Assembly: GCA_021399435.1 (NCBI GenBank)
Contig: JAJTUP010000035.1
Location: 310,001 to 374,000 of the forward strand
Direction: 5' to 3'
DNA: 64,000 nucleotides
From: Diaporthe sp. PMI_573
Taxonomy: Eukaryota > Ascomycota > Sordariomycetes > Diaporthales > Diaporthaceae
Shown: one piece after another, positions 43,016 through 54,237 of the stretch
Layout: each line of letters starts with the position of its first letter
Position numbering within the stretch: the stretch's first letter is position 1
Made by a program: the position numbers and the translations under genes
Notes under the pieces: model-generated
Seen by the model: only the letters and a program-made list of their open reading frames with translations
What the model was told of the DNA's origin: nothing
The model's database searches: none

Positions 43016-44628
43016 TCGAGCTTTTATAATCAGATCGGAGCTGGCACGAGATGCACCACCGTATGTATGTTCAGAGCTTGGCCTCTGTCAGGGGTCTCCT
43101 CTGGATTGATCACTGATGCGCTAGTTCTCAATGCATGACCCAAGGTCCAGGTAGTGCTAGGAATTTCCACTCTGCAGTGAGCACTCGCCAACGTCCACAT
43201 CAACAAAACTGTCTGACCACTGTATATGCAGCTTGTCCAGGTTCCCAGCGACATACAAGTGGTTTGGTAACAGTCTAGACCTGATGACCATCCTGAAATC
43301 GGTAAGTCAAAGCGTGCCGAAAAAGGCAGCATGCATATGCGTTCCTGCAACTGCTGATCCATCGGAAAAGATGGTGTAACTCTGCTTAGAGGCAGGATTG
43401 CTCTGCTGGGGCCCCATAAAAGCTGTCGCAGCTCAAAAGGTTGTAAGGTCTTCAACTTGATGTCTTTCTACAGAACAGGCGGCGGCTGGCTGTTCACAGT
43501 TTTCGCGTCTGGCTCAGTGCTCCTTTGGGCTAATCTCTTAGACTTGCAGGATTAGAAAGCTGATTTTGGGTACCCCGGCATCCCCCGCGCTCAGCGTTCC
43601 TAGGCTTTCTCCTTTCTCGCTCTTCCTAGTGATTCTGTTTCGCAATCACACAGCCGGGTGTATGGCCGTACGAAAAACTTTGGTGGCACCCCAACTACTT
43701 ATTACGGCAGATAAATTGTTTCTCCTTCTGTCAGGAAGGTCCCATGGAGTCATGTGTGGAGACGTGAACACTGTGGAGCGGCGTACCTCTTCACGAAGAG
43801 CGAGAGAGCACCAAAACATGGTAACCGAAAATGGCCGGATAGCTGCCACCAGAAAATAGCTGCCACCAGAAAAAAGCTGCCGCCGGAAAATAGCTGCAGT
43901 GGGAGGGATCGTGTGACTCAGAAACTTGGCAGCCTGCTCAGCAAGTTCCAAAAGCTGTTTCTCAGAAACCAAATCTCAGGTCTGAAGTCTGATTCACAGT
44001 CTTCCAAATCGAGTTCCGGAGCAGCCCTAACAAGTAGCCTTCTAAAAATAGATTGAGGGATACCCTCCATCAGGCATGTTGATCTGACCAACATGAACCG
44101 GATGTTTCAGCAAGCGCTCCGACTGCATCACTCTTGAGCACACGACTATTTTTGGGTTAGGAATACGCGAGTGCACTAGGCTTCGAGATCGCCCTTTCTT
44201 CTCCGGATTTTATGGAATTCCTCCCGGATCCTGGCTGGGCTTGGTAGGCCTTTCGGACGGCTCATGTATATTTGCGCGAGAAGGAATCTAGGACGCGGCC
44301 CCGAGCTTCGCGCAAATCTCAATGAAGGAGGCGACGCTGGCCACTAACCCCACCAGCTCCGCCATCCCGACGTGTATTCAGCGCTGCGCCTGATGTTTGG
44401 GGGTGGGGGTTGGGTGTCGTCAGTGAGGCAGGGGTTCCGCCTACTCCAAGTGGTTGACAAAAAAACAGGTGTATGGGATACATTGTATACTAACCGAATT
44501 GAGTTAATCTCAACTAGAAAAATGTTAGTAAGAAGTGTACAGATTCACCACGTTTTTTATCTACCACTTGTCGGACTTGGACGCAGCATAGAAAGTAAAG
44601 GAACCGCAAAGAAGGCACGTGATTCATT
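43016..44628. other. Spacer; no supported gene
   Basis: Minus-strand frames at 43030-43455 and plus-strand frames to 44056 and 45145 exist, but the latter overlap the well-supported minus-strand gene that ends at 44629. Around 43850-43890 a short tandem (GCTGCCACCAGAAAA) is repeated two to three times. Confidence 0.3.
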
Positions 44629-46235
44629 TTATTTTATTTTACCGTGGTTTTTCCGTTCGATCCACCGTGATCGCAAGACCCAGCCATCCTCGTCCCAGTC
44701 CCCGCCCTCTTCACGCCCTATCGCTTCGGCTCGAACCCTTTCTGGAGGATCTCTGCACCTGTTTTCCTGGCTCGTTTCCCGGATCTTTTGCCCGCTCCAC
44801 GCTCGCGCAATCTGGCCGATCTTGCTAAAGACTTTTCGCCTGGCAGCCTCTCGGTCCATCCCATCTTTTAACATCCGATCATACGTGGTATGGGAGTGTC
44901 TTATGTGCGCTCGAACCGCCAACCGAACCCTCTCCTCTAATTTGATCTTGCCACTCCTACCGACCCTTCGGCTCCGCTTCCTCAGCGTATGCTTTAGAAT
45001 CTTGGGCACCTCTACCTCAGGCACATTCGGGAACAGCTTCAGCATGGCCTCCCGGAAAATCCGCTCCGTAACTGCGTCTCGACTCCGGACGGCCGCCGCC
45101 CGAGCCGCTGCGGTAGCGAGGGAGTCGGTCAAAACGGCTTCGTAGACGGATATCGGACAACGCAAACCCAGCGTCTTTTCGTGCCTGTCGATCACCACGT
45201 ACAAGATTGATCCCGCGGCGTGCGTCCGTCTGCGGACGTTGGCCGTAATGTAGATATCCCCCTTCGGCACAAACCGATAGCCTTTCGGCATGGGGCTGGA
45301 GAAGCGGACTTTGGGTTCGACGCTATCCGGACTGGCAGAAATCGCAGTACCGCCGGAGGAGAATGGATTTGGCTTCGCGCCGAGCTGTGAAGGCTGACCA
45401 AATCCATCAGATGGCGCAGGTTGTGACGGCTCCGCAGGCTGACCAAAGCTAGGGGCACCGAAGGGATTCGCCGGCTGGCCCAGTGCTGAGGGCTGGCCGA
45501 AGCCACTTCCCGCGTTCTGTCCGAGACCAGAGGGCTTGCCGAACGTACTGCCGCCACCCAAGGTCGACGGCTGGCCAAAGGCACTTCCTCCGCCGAGAGC
45601 CGACGGTCGACCAAACGCGCTGCCACCACTACCCAAAGCTGATGGCTGGCTGAATCTTACAGTTGGGGCTGGCGCAGCGGGCTGTCCGAATGGGGAGCTG
45701 CCACTGGCACCACCAGCGGCGGCGCTGAAGGGATTTGCATTCTGTCCAAGAGCGGAAGGCTGACCAAAGGCGCTACCTGTTGACGGGGCGGAGAAGGCAT
45801 TGGCAGGCTGACTCGGCTGGATACCAACGGGTCGCTTGCCGACTGCGAATTCGCCAGTGCTGGGCGACGAGTTTGCCTGGCATACATCGTGGCGGTTTGG
45901 GTGGTTGTTCTGCGACTGTAGGACGAAGTCGATAGCTCCGTCAAGGTTTCCCAGCGCGCTTTGAATCTTGGACTGCGCTTGGCCCCAGAGGCCCTGGATC
46001 TCGTTCAGCTAGGAGGCGCATCAGCACACTTTCCGGGGTTCTTTCTTCAGCGGGAGGAATAAAAAGCAGCGAGACCTACCGCGCCCTGCGCATTGCCAGA
46101 TGCCTCTCCCATCATATCTTCGTTTATACAATCAAGTCTTGATGCAGCAAACGACTGAGCAGTATTAGCTCGTGTATCATCTGCATTAAAGCTGCCAGCT
46201 TTGGAGATAGGGTTGATGTTCTCAGTAGATGCCAT
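44629..46235 (-). CDS. Amo1-like FG-nucleoporin region fused to DUF2293 (511 residues)
   Basis: Two exons on minus, 46235-46080 and 46008-44629, with a 71-nt intron (GTAGGT donor, CTCCTAG end) between codons. Residues about 45-110 read ALNEIQGLWGQAQSKIQSAL then GNLDGAIDFVLQSQNNHPNR, a helical module I associate with Amo1/Nup42-type nucleoporins. About residues 135-285 are FG/GQPSALG repeats (SAFGQPS, ANPF). From about 300 the protein becomes DUF2293: MPKGYRFVPKGDIYIT, RTHAAGSILYVVIDRH, LGLRCPISVYEAVL, RVGRSGKIKLEERVRLAVRA and HIRHSHTTYDRMLKDGMDRE. The long frame has no ATG between 46008 and 45301, so the upstream exon is required. FG repeats would direct it to nuclear pores; DUF2293 has no known activity. 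The frame is intact throughout, so the fusion is not a simple reading artefact. Confidence 0.8.
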
Positions 46236-46317
46236 TATGATGGTTAGATATTGTACATAGCCGTGACAGAAAATTCAAAGCGCGACCGTTCAAGCTTTTA
46301 TAGTTACCGAAATTTAC

Positions 46318-46480
46318 AAAGATCCAAATCTTTAATTTGTGTTCAAAGAAAGCCGAAGGAAAAAATAGTAATTTTGCAGCGTGCTTTTTTTTCTCGTCAC
46401 ACGCGGAGTTCCCAGTTCCAGGTTCCAGATTCAGTATTCCTTATTTAAGACACGTCTTGATTCTTTCGCTCCACAAAGCA
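46318..46480 (+). repeat. Promoter-like dispersed repeat, copy 2
   Basis: Near-identical over about 75 bp to 35790-35869, starting CGGAGTTCCCAGTTCCAGGT and ending CCACAAAGC. A looser third version lies at about 46715-46760 (CGTATTCCTAGTTTAAGAC, then GGAATATAAATATGGG), just upstream of the small gene at 46814. Confidence 0.7.
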
Positions 46481-46813
46481 ATTTGAGCACTGCATTCTGT
46501 TGTGACCAACTGTTTCGCACAGTACTTCTGATGTTATTTACCTACAAATTGACAGGTACTTTGTGTCAGATAAAGCCGCGATATCTCTAGAGTTGCAAAG
46601 TTTATCCGGGTCTTTTGTAGGCACTGCTTTATTGGTCCTGTAGGTTTCAGGAATAACTTTCCTCTTTCAAAGATTTGAGTACGAGGTTTGAGGAAGGAGA
46701 CATCTGCAGCTACTCAAGTTTCAGCTTTCGTATTCCTAGTTTAAGACAAAAGTCTGGAATATAAATATGGGAGCAGATGTTCTTGATCGACAGCAGAGTC
46801 CGAGAATCTCCTA

Positions 46814-47109
46814 ATGACCAAATCCCATGAAGAACTTACAGCCCATGACATGAAAACGATTCTCAAGAGAGAAAAGATTCCGTTCGACTCAAGGGCGAGA
46901 AAGACGAAATACTTGGTGTTTTAGAACAGCACAAGCTACAGGGGGTATTAAAAGAGAATCTACCACTTCCAAGAATTCCCCTGGATCAAATTCCCACGCC
47001 ACCAGACCATGGAGCAGACCTGGTTGACCTTATCAAGCAAGAGAATCAGGCCGAGGGACTGGGCATGAAAGACAAAAGGAGGGTACGACAGACGGTTATA
47101 TCTACCTAA
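46814..47109 (+). pseudogene. Small SAP-like/helical protein gene, frameshifted
   Basis: ATG 46814 gives MTKSHEELTAHDMKTILKRE then KIPFDSR, and the frame then stops at 46922. One base over, the reading continues as EKDEILGVLEQHKLQGVLKE and LPLPRIPLDQIPTPPDHG to a stop at 47107-47109. The join sits within a run of short purine repeats. The LTAHDMKTILKREKIPFDS segment has the spacing of a SAP-like DNA-binding helix pair, a weak resemblance. A TATA-like AATATAAATATGG lies about 55 bp upstream. It is either a pseudogene or has an unrecognised intron. Confidence 0.45.
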
Positions 47110-47248
47110 CAGACAGCCCTGACCCAAGAAGCACTTACCCCAAAGATCTTTGCTCATCAACTAGAACGGGAATACTACTGGCCACAGCAGCCACGAAAGC
47201 ATACAACTACCAAACATACAGCCACCAAACCAAACAAACACCCACCAA

Positions 47249-48712
47249 GCCTGTAGCCACCAAACAAACTGTCACTAAACAAATTGTCATTAAACAAACT
47301 GCCACTAAACAAACTCCACAAAACAAACTGCCACCAAACAAACTACCAAAAAACAAACTATCATCAAACAAACTGTCATTAAACAAACTGCCACCAAGCA
47401 AACTGCCATTAAACAAACTGCCACCAAACAAACTGCCACCAAACAAACTCCCATTAAACAAACTGCCAAAAAACAGACTGCCATTAAACAAACTGCCAAA
47501 AAACAAACTATCATCAAACAAACTGTCATTAAACAAACTATCACCAGACAAACTGCCACCAAGCAAACTGCCACCAAACAAACTACCAAAAAACAAACTA
47601 TCATCAAACAAACTGTCATTAAACAAACTGCCACCAAGCAAACTGCCATTAAACAAACTGCCACCAAACAAACTGCCACCAAACAAACTCCCATTAAACA
47701 AACTGCCAAAAAACAGACTGCCATTAAACAAACTGCCAAAAAACAAACTATCATCAAACAAACTGTCATTAAACAAACTATCACCAAACAAACTGCCACC
47801 AAACACACTAAACAAACTGTCATTAAACAAACTATCACCAAGCAAACTCCCATTAAACAAACTGTCATTAAACAAACTGCCACGAAAGCATACAGCTACC
47901 AAACATATGTCATTAAACAAACTGCCACCAAACAAACTATCATTAAACAAACTGCCATTAAACAAACTGCCGCCAAACAAACTATCATTAAACAAACTGC
48001 CACCAAACAAACTGCCATTAAACAAACTGCCAAAAAACAGACTGCCATTAAACAAACTGCCAAAAAACAAACTATCATCAAACAAACTGTCATTAAACAA
48101 ACTATCACCAGACAAACTGCCACCAAGCAAACTGCCACCAAACAAACTACCAAAAAACAAACTATCATCAAACAAACTGTCATTAAACAAACTGCCACCA
48201 AGCAAACTGCCATTAAACAAACTGCCACCAAACAAACTGCCACCAAACAAACTCCCATTAAACAAACTGCCAAAAAACAGACTGCCATTAAACAAACTGC
48301 CAAAAAACAAACTATCATCAAACAAACTATCATTAAACAAACTGCCATTAAACAAACTGCCACCAAACAAACTATCATTAAACAAACTGCCACCAAACAA
48401 ACTGCCATTAAACAAACTGCCAAAAAACAAACTGCCACGAAAGCATACAGCTACCAAACATATGTCATTATACAAACTGCCACCAAACAAACTATCATTA
48501 AACAAACTGTCATTAAACAAACTGCCACCAAGCAAACTGCCATTAAACAAACTGCCACCAAGCAAACTGCCATTAAACAAACTGCCACCAAGCAAACTGC
48601 CATTAAACAAACTACCACCAAACAAACTACCAAACATATGGCATTAATCAAACTGCCATCAAACAAACTATCATTAATCAAACTGCAACCAAGCAAACTG
48701 CCATCAAACAAA
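47249..48712. repeat. Minisatellite of about 97 units of 15 bp
   Basis: The unit is AAACAAACTGCCACC with variants in the last triplet (ACC, ATT, AAA, ATC) and a few internal changes. Because 15 is a multiple of three, long frames stay open: three frames on minus (up to 476 residues of GSLFN/GGSLL type) and one on plus (NKLPP type). Blocks of 16 units (240 bp) are themselves duplicated: 47341-47520 equals 47581-47760 base for base, and the same block recurs at 48145-48325. No start, splice or conserved domain supports a protein. The A-rich strand asymmetry is strong. Confidence 0.95.
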
Positions 48713-48784
48713 CTATGTTGGTTCGTAACAACAGCGACCAAACATACAGCCACTGAACACACAGCCACCAGGCTGTTGCGGCCC

Positions 48785-49140
48785 ACGGGTTTAGGCGTAA
48801 GCTACGGTTTTTTGAGCTATGGCGCAGTGGCACCTTCTACCACGGGTCGTTAGAGCTGTATGTTTGGTGGCTCCATGTTTGGTGGCTATAGGTTTAATGG
48901 TTGTCTGTTTGCTGGCTAATTTTAGGCGTAAGCTACGGTTGGAAGGATATTCGGGAAGTTCGAATATCAGCTGATTTTTTGAGCTATGGCGCAATGGCAC
49001 CTTCCACCACGGGTCGTTAGAGCTGTATGTTTGGTGGTTCCATGTTTGGTGGCTATAGCTTTGATGGCTGTATATTCCGTGGCTGTACGTTTGGTGGCTA
49101 TAGATTTGGTGACTATAGATTTGGTGACAGTATGTTGTTA
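48785..49140. repeat. Duplicated flank of the minisatellite, with inverted repeat motifs
   Basis: A segment starting AGGCGTAAGCTACGGTT, passing TTTTTTGAGCTATGGCGCA and ending TGTATGTTTGGTGGC, occurs twice (about 48793-48885 and 48926-49045). The TGTATGTTTGGTGGC words are the reverse complement of GCCACCAAACATACA, which occurs on plus at 47210-47225 and near 48740, so the minisatellite is bordered by inverted copies of its own edge. Confidence 0.8.
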
Positions 49141-49164
49141 AACACAACAAGATAAGAAAAAATA

Positions 49165-49215
49165 CAGATTACAGGATAACAGGATAAGATAACAGGATAA
49201 CAGGATAAGGAACAC
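49165..49215. repeat. Short ACAGGATA tandem
   Basis: ACAGGATAAC/ACAGGATAAG words are repeated about five times in 50 bp. Confidence 0.7.
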
Positions 49216-49263
49216 GATAGTGGGCCAATGAGGCGACGAAATCAAACAATTAATTTAACGACT

Positions 49264-49660
49264 CTATTCTGTACAGTACCAATCAATATCCTCCCTGTCT
49301 TCTAAATCGTCATCTGAATCAGTAAGATCATCTTTTAATGCGGAAAACATCATCGGTAACCCAAATCCACCGCGGGATGTAGGTATGATATGACCTTCGC
49401 GCAACCAGCTGCCTATACACTCCACCCTCTCAATGTTTGCACATTTAATCCGCAACCTATCCCATGAGCATGTCCTGCGGGCCCCAGAGAAGGGTCTCTC
49501 CGGCTCGGACGACTCTGGTGAGATGGAGAGTATCGCGATGGCCATGCGGCTAAGTCGTGGATATCTTCTCCGCTGCTCAGATGCGCACCACCATTGAAGC
49601 GGCGTAGAATCGATCTCTATCGGTTGAGCGGTAATAAACGAGGAAGCAGGCGGAACGTAT
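49264..49660 (-). mobile_element. hAT transposase C-terminal fragment
   Basis: The minus strand encodes PLQWWCASEQRRRYPRLSRM then AIAILSISPESSEPERPFSG and WLREGHIIP. This is the hAT dimerisation domain; where the intact copy reads PAMSSECERLF this has SPESSEPERPF, with further changes that suggest decay. It ends in an acidic tail DLTDSDDDLEDRED and a stop. No terminal repeats were found. Confidence 0.8.
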
Positions 49661-49689
49661 GCTTCAAGGCGAAAGACCACGGGGAGAGT

Positions 49690-50390
49690 GCTCACGATCG
49701 TCGTGCCGTTGCCCAATCTACACACAATTTGGCTTGATCTGTGCTAATCGAATCGCCGACAAGGAGGAAGCAGGTATTCCTCTTGACAAGGACGATGTTC
49801 ATTCAGCATGGTACCTCGATCGCAACCTCTCTATCGATAACCCCCTCCTCCTTGTCCTTTCGCCTAAGAAGGTCCTCAACTCGAGAGGAAGGCCCCGCGA
49901 CAACGCTCCGTTTGCAGGAGACGAAGAGGGCATCTTTGGTAACGTCGGGAAGGCTGTAGTGACCCATCAGACCTCCTCCAACACCAGGAGCCTCGGAAGC
50001 AAGGCTGGCGACAAGACGAGGGCGACGACGGCTTCTGTACAACGCGTAAACCCAGCTTTTGAGTGGAACGATACAACCCTCGAGTCCCTCGACGACGAGG
50101 ACCAAGTCGCCCGCCGCCCGAAGCGAAAATACCAACGGAGGGGAGCGATACCCGGGGGGCCAGCTTCATCGGAGCCTCCCCGGATGCGTACGGCCCCAAG
50201 CACGCCGCCGGCGAAGAGGCGGCGCACGGCGGCTACGGCTACAATCAACGGGCTTCCAGCGGTGGATTTGACTGCTACGGACGTCGACGAGGAGAGCGAT
50301 GACCCCTTCCTCGATGGGGGCGACGATGAGGGCAACGAGGGGACCACTGGGAAGGAAACGCAGTCCCAGACCATAGTGTCTATTGACTAA
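49690..50390 (+). mobile_element. Probable MULE-type transposase C-terminal fragment
   Basis: The plus strand encodes CRCPIYTQFGLICANRIADK then PLDKDDVHSAWYLDRNLSID, followed by a low-complexity basic/acidic tail (KRKYQRRGAI, ESDDPFLDGGDD) to the stop at 50388-50390. A Cys motif followed by a C-x-N/H pair and a plain WYLDRN-type segment recalls the SWIM-finger end of Mutator-like transposases, where the tail is similarly simple. The core catalytic domain is not present here. It joins the hAT fragment on the other strand at about 49660-49690. The family call is tentative. Confidence 0.45.
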
Positions 50391-50407
50391 GCAATTGCAC
50401 GCAATTG

Positions 50408-50575
50408 ACGTGCAAAGAAGCGTGTAATTGACGTGCAAAGAAGCGTGCAATTGACGTGCAAAGAAGCGTGTAATTGACGTGCAAAGAAGCGTGCAATTGA
50501 CGTGCAAAGAAGCGTGCAATTGAGCGTGCAAATCGGCTTGCAATTGCCGTGCAAAGAAGTGTGCAATTGACGTGT
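50408..50575. repeat. Tandem repeat, about seven units of 23 bp
   Basis: Units contain GTGCAAAGAAGCGTG then CAATTGAC, with T/C variation and one altered unit (ATCGGCTTG). A 23-bp period is out of phase with codons, so the small minus-strand frames across it are by-products. It starts right after the probable MULE fragment. Confidence 0.85.
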
Positions 50576-50880
50576 GAAGCCCGGCACGCCGACGACGTTG
50601 GCAACGCCCCTGTAGACGGGTACAACGGAAATAAGGGTCTTGGCTGCTTAATAAGTGGCTTGACCCTTGTTCCGGAGGTATCTGTGTACCGGCTTATTTT
50701 TTCTGTGTACCATCCGTTTCTATCTGTGCGAATATCCCTATTCTAATCAAGAATTTAATTGATAGTTCTTCGGATCTAGTGTCACCCTTCCACCGAATCC
50801 GTACTACATATGTCCCTCTGACGTGTTAGTCAAGTAATGCACTACACGGTAGGTAGCAATCCCAAATATACTTACCATTC

Positions 50881-51447
50881 TTAAAAAGGTGATTTATATC
50901 CGTGACATCTTGCATGTCGATGCATTGCTTCAGGTGAAGTTTGTTCTTCTTGTTGTGTATTGAAACTCCGGGGTATGTCTTGTTTTTTATGTTCTTTGTT
51001 TTTCTTGATGGAATGTCTGTAAAGAATAGAAGAAGGACGTTCTTCGTATTGGAGGTGACCCGGTGAACTTTCTGCGACAGTGCGTTTTGTGCGTCTTGCA
51101 GATGAATAGGATGTCGCCGTTGATCTCTTTCGCTTTTCTACAATTGTCGGCGCAATGGAACGGAGCGGAGCCTCTGATCTGATGAAAATTTGGTTGCCAG
51201 CATCTTGGGTGAAGGCCAACGAATCTTCCAAGACAGGCGCTCCAGAATTACGCGAGATCTTTGACCCGATGTATCCCTGGATCTCAGAGTCCTGGATAGA
51301 GCGTGAGGAGCGTTGCTGTCGTATATCCCGTTCAAAATACAATGCAATATAACAACAGTGCAGCACATGATTTATCATGCCATAGTCGGAAATAAAACAA
51401 GGTCGTCTGTCTAGACCCGTCAGGTCCGGCGGAGCCAAGGCAAACAA
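50881..51447 (-). CDS. Hydrophilic protein of unknown function (uncertain)
   Basis: 188 codons at most. The middle is Lys/Arg- and Ser-rich (IVEKRKRSTATSYSSARRTK), and the rest has no motif. It has no signal peptide or membrane segment. It resembles in style, but not clearly in sequence, the frame at 51707-52115. Both could be tails of decayed accessory genes. Confidence 0.3.
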   Translation of the reverse strand: MFALAPPDLTGLDRRPCFISDYGMINHVLHCCYIALYFERDIRQQRSSRSIQDSEIQGYIGSKISRNSGAPVLEDSLAFTQDAGNQIFIRSEAPLRSIAPTIVEKRKRSTATSYSSARRTKRTVAESSPGHLQYEERPSSILYRHSIKKNKEHKKQDIPRSFNTQQEEQTSPEAMHRHARCHGYKSPF

Positions 51448-51706
51448 CTCAGGTCAAATGCCTTGGAGACGGGGCGGGACGGAGTGAAGACTCCTGAGGG
51501 GAAGCCCTGGACGCTTCCATCATGACGCCCTGGAAGCATGGCACCACCAATCAAGCTTTCTGCAAGCGGAGCCAACATGTTACGTGGTTTGTATTCATTT
51601 TTCGTGTTCTATATTCTAGGGAGAAATGTGAGCTTCTAAAATACTAAAACAGCGCCTTTCGTTCATAGCTTCCAATGTAAAGCCGTGTTATTTCTCCATC
51701 ATCAGT

Positions 51707-52115
51707 TCAATCTCTATATCTAAATGGCCGTTTAACCTTTCGCCCAGTGCGAGTTATCTGAACGGGACTAATTGGTGCCTGATCTGAATTGCATTGTTGT
51801 ATTGAACTGTGAACCTTTCGAGATATATGAACTTGGTTGCATTTGACCACCTGGCCGGGGCCAGCTAGCTGTTGCTTCTGCTTTCTCTTCGTATTCGTTG
51901 ACGTTGCTCCTTCTTGCAAGTTCATATCTTCTTGCCAAGAAATCGACGGTTGTGAATTTATAGTGGTCTTTTGCCACCGTGCTTGATTGTTCACTTCTGA
52001 AATTCTTTTTGATCTGTCGCCCGATGGAGATTGCGCCGGATTGCTGGAATCTAATGTTGCATGATGTTCCCCTCGTTGAGGATTTAGCTCTTGCGGATTA
52101 AAATCATCCTTGTTC
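51707..52115 (-). CDS. Basic hydrophilic protein fragment, probable last exon
   Basis: On minus the frame is open from a GGCGCCAG acceptor-like string at about 52115 to the stop at 51707, and carries NKDDFNPQELNPQRGEHHAT and ends VQITRTGRKVKRPFRYRD. The tail recalls basic motifs at the ends of some fungal transposon proteins (R-T/S-G-R-x-V-K), a weak resemblance. Upstream is AT-rich DNA without an obvious first exon. Confidence 0.35.
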
Positions 52116-54237
52116 TGGCGCCACAGTTAAGTGTGTTTAAACTGCCAATGAATCATATAAATAATAAAGGCTTGCTTACATTACATATATAAAAGTGTAT
52201 TTTATATATAATCGTTCCACCTTAAGCTTGTACAGTATGCTAGCATCTTTTATAGTAGTTAATGTAAGGTTCCTTTCATAGCCTTAGAAGTACCTACCTT
52301 ATATAACTGCTGACTACCATGTGAACAGATAATACAGTACACCGAAATTTGTTCAGCGGCGTGCTTTTTCGCGCTAAACGTACGAAAGTACGCCTTTGGA
52401 CTTCCCGAGCGAAAAGGGATCACATTGACCAAATACAATACTTATTTAAAGGTACACTGTGTTCCGAATCAACGAAGTCTTGAACGGGATACTGTACTCC
52501 CCTATGCGGCAGACCTTTTACAACTGGAAGTCCTGGACCAATTATACAAAACAGCAAAAAGGACCTGACCCAGCTATGCAAAACCTCGTACTTCTGAGGC
52601 TTTGGTACTTGCGCAGGACTTCTGTTGAGTATTCCGAATGTATCATAGCTCTTTCGGTTAAGTGCAGGTACTTCTAAGAAGTACCATACTCTGCGCCGAA
52701 TACAGACCTACTTGAATTCTGTAAAATCTTATTTATTGGTCGTAAAGTCCTAATCTAAGATGCTCAGGTACAGATAATAATACATTACATGGTATTTTGA
52801 CATGGTACAACGCAACTTCAAAAGTACAAGTCCGCCTGGTACTTGAAAGAACATAATCTGATGTAGCTCGCGTACTGTATAAGGACTACATAGTAGGACT
52901 TCTAAGGTATTTAATTATGAATAGTGTTGGAATAATGCCCTGTTGGATCGCACGCAGTTGCTAGCCCTGAGCTGGCTGACTAAGCCAGGGGCTTGGCAGG
53001 GGAGATGTGTTATCTCCCTGCGTACGAAACGTCCCCTCTTTTCCTTCTAGATAGAGAATAGATGCAATTGGCCAACCAACCAGAAACCACCCACCGTACG
53101 TACGTACTATTCGCCATATGGCAAAGGCCATTCAACAGAAACCCAATTTCATACCTTATCTCTGATGCACAGACCCTTGGCCGCAAAGCTCTAGGGTTTC
53201 TTTTAAAATGTGGATAAAAAAGTAAAAAGGTGAGAACAATGTTCTTTTTAAATAGTTAGTTACAATATACAGTACAGTATCTTCTAACTATATTTTATAA
53301 TTACACTAAACCTTTTTGGACGTTTTGGATCGTTATAAGTGAACAATGACCAAGACTCCTTCTTAGATGGGTGAACTTGAGGATCTAGAGCTGTGTCTTT
53401 CCCTACGAAACCGAGACGACAAGACGCTACGAAACCGAGCTTTGCCAATATTAGAATTGCAGGCGAGGTGTTGTGGTTCAGGGCGTTGAGAGAGGTCCGC
53501 AACGACACCATTCAACGTGGACATCTACAAACAGGTCGATTATCTAAGATTGGGGTCCTTTGTGTTTTGACCAACGTGAATTCTGACCAAGGACCACCCA
53601 TGGCTTGCAAAGGAATCATGTTGCGTGACATGTCCTGGCTGGTAACATGAACAATAACGATGGCAAAAGAAGAGACCAAAACGTTATTGCCTAGATGTGA
53701 TTAGACTACACGCGCTGGATGAAAAAATGTCATTTTGCTATTATCGGTAAAATGCGTCGTGTCAAATTCAGTTTCGTACATGTGCCCGCGCCCACATCGC
53801 CAAGTCCGCCATAAGTTTCAGAGAGCGGATCTGGTAAGGAAGATGAAATAGCGCTGACACTAAGTTAGTCTGTGTATAAACATGAACGTCGTGAAGGGCC
53901 CAGTTGTAGGCCCACATGGCATGTTCATTTGTGAAGTATTACCGTAAGACATAATTATAGCAAAGCACCATTTAAAGTCCAGGTTATATGAGGCCGCAGA
54001 GGAGGCTCATGTTGACAAAAGACTGAAACTAGACCACGTCCTTACCTCTCCGAAGCATATCAAGTCTTTCAGGTCTAGTTTTAAAAGTCCCAATTTCGGT
54101 ATATGCCACTGGACAGTCCATTCCTCAATTCAAAGTATGTGAACAACCTTCTCTGTATTCTGAGACCTTAGCACGCTCGCAAGTCCACTATCAATCAATT
54201 CAACCTCATACCCTATATTGTATCTTCGCATTTCAAA
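52116..54237. other. AT-rich spacer of about 2.1 kb
   Basis: No gene seen. Words such as GTACTT, AAGTACC and GAAGTAC recur between 52330 and 52910, giving an impression of decayed repeats. Composition fits RIP or long neglect. A short CGTACGTACGTAC run lies near 53095-53107. Confidence 0.4.

Noticed and set aside
44372..45145. Plus-strand 257-codon frame
   Set aside because: It overlaps the antisense of the DUF2293 domain, whose conserved motifs are on the minus strand.
47207..48637. 476-codon minus-strand frame (GSLFN/GGSLL repeats) as a protein gene
   Set aside because: It follows from a 15-bp period that is a multiple of three. Three minus-strand readings and one plus-strand reading are all long, with no start context, splice signal or non-repetitive domain.
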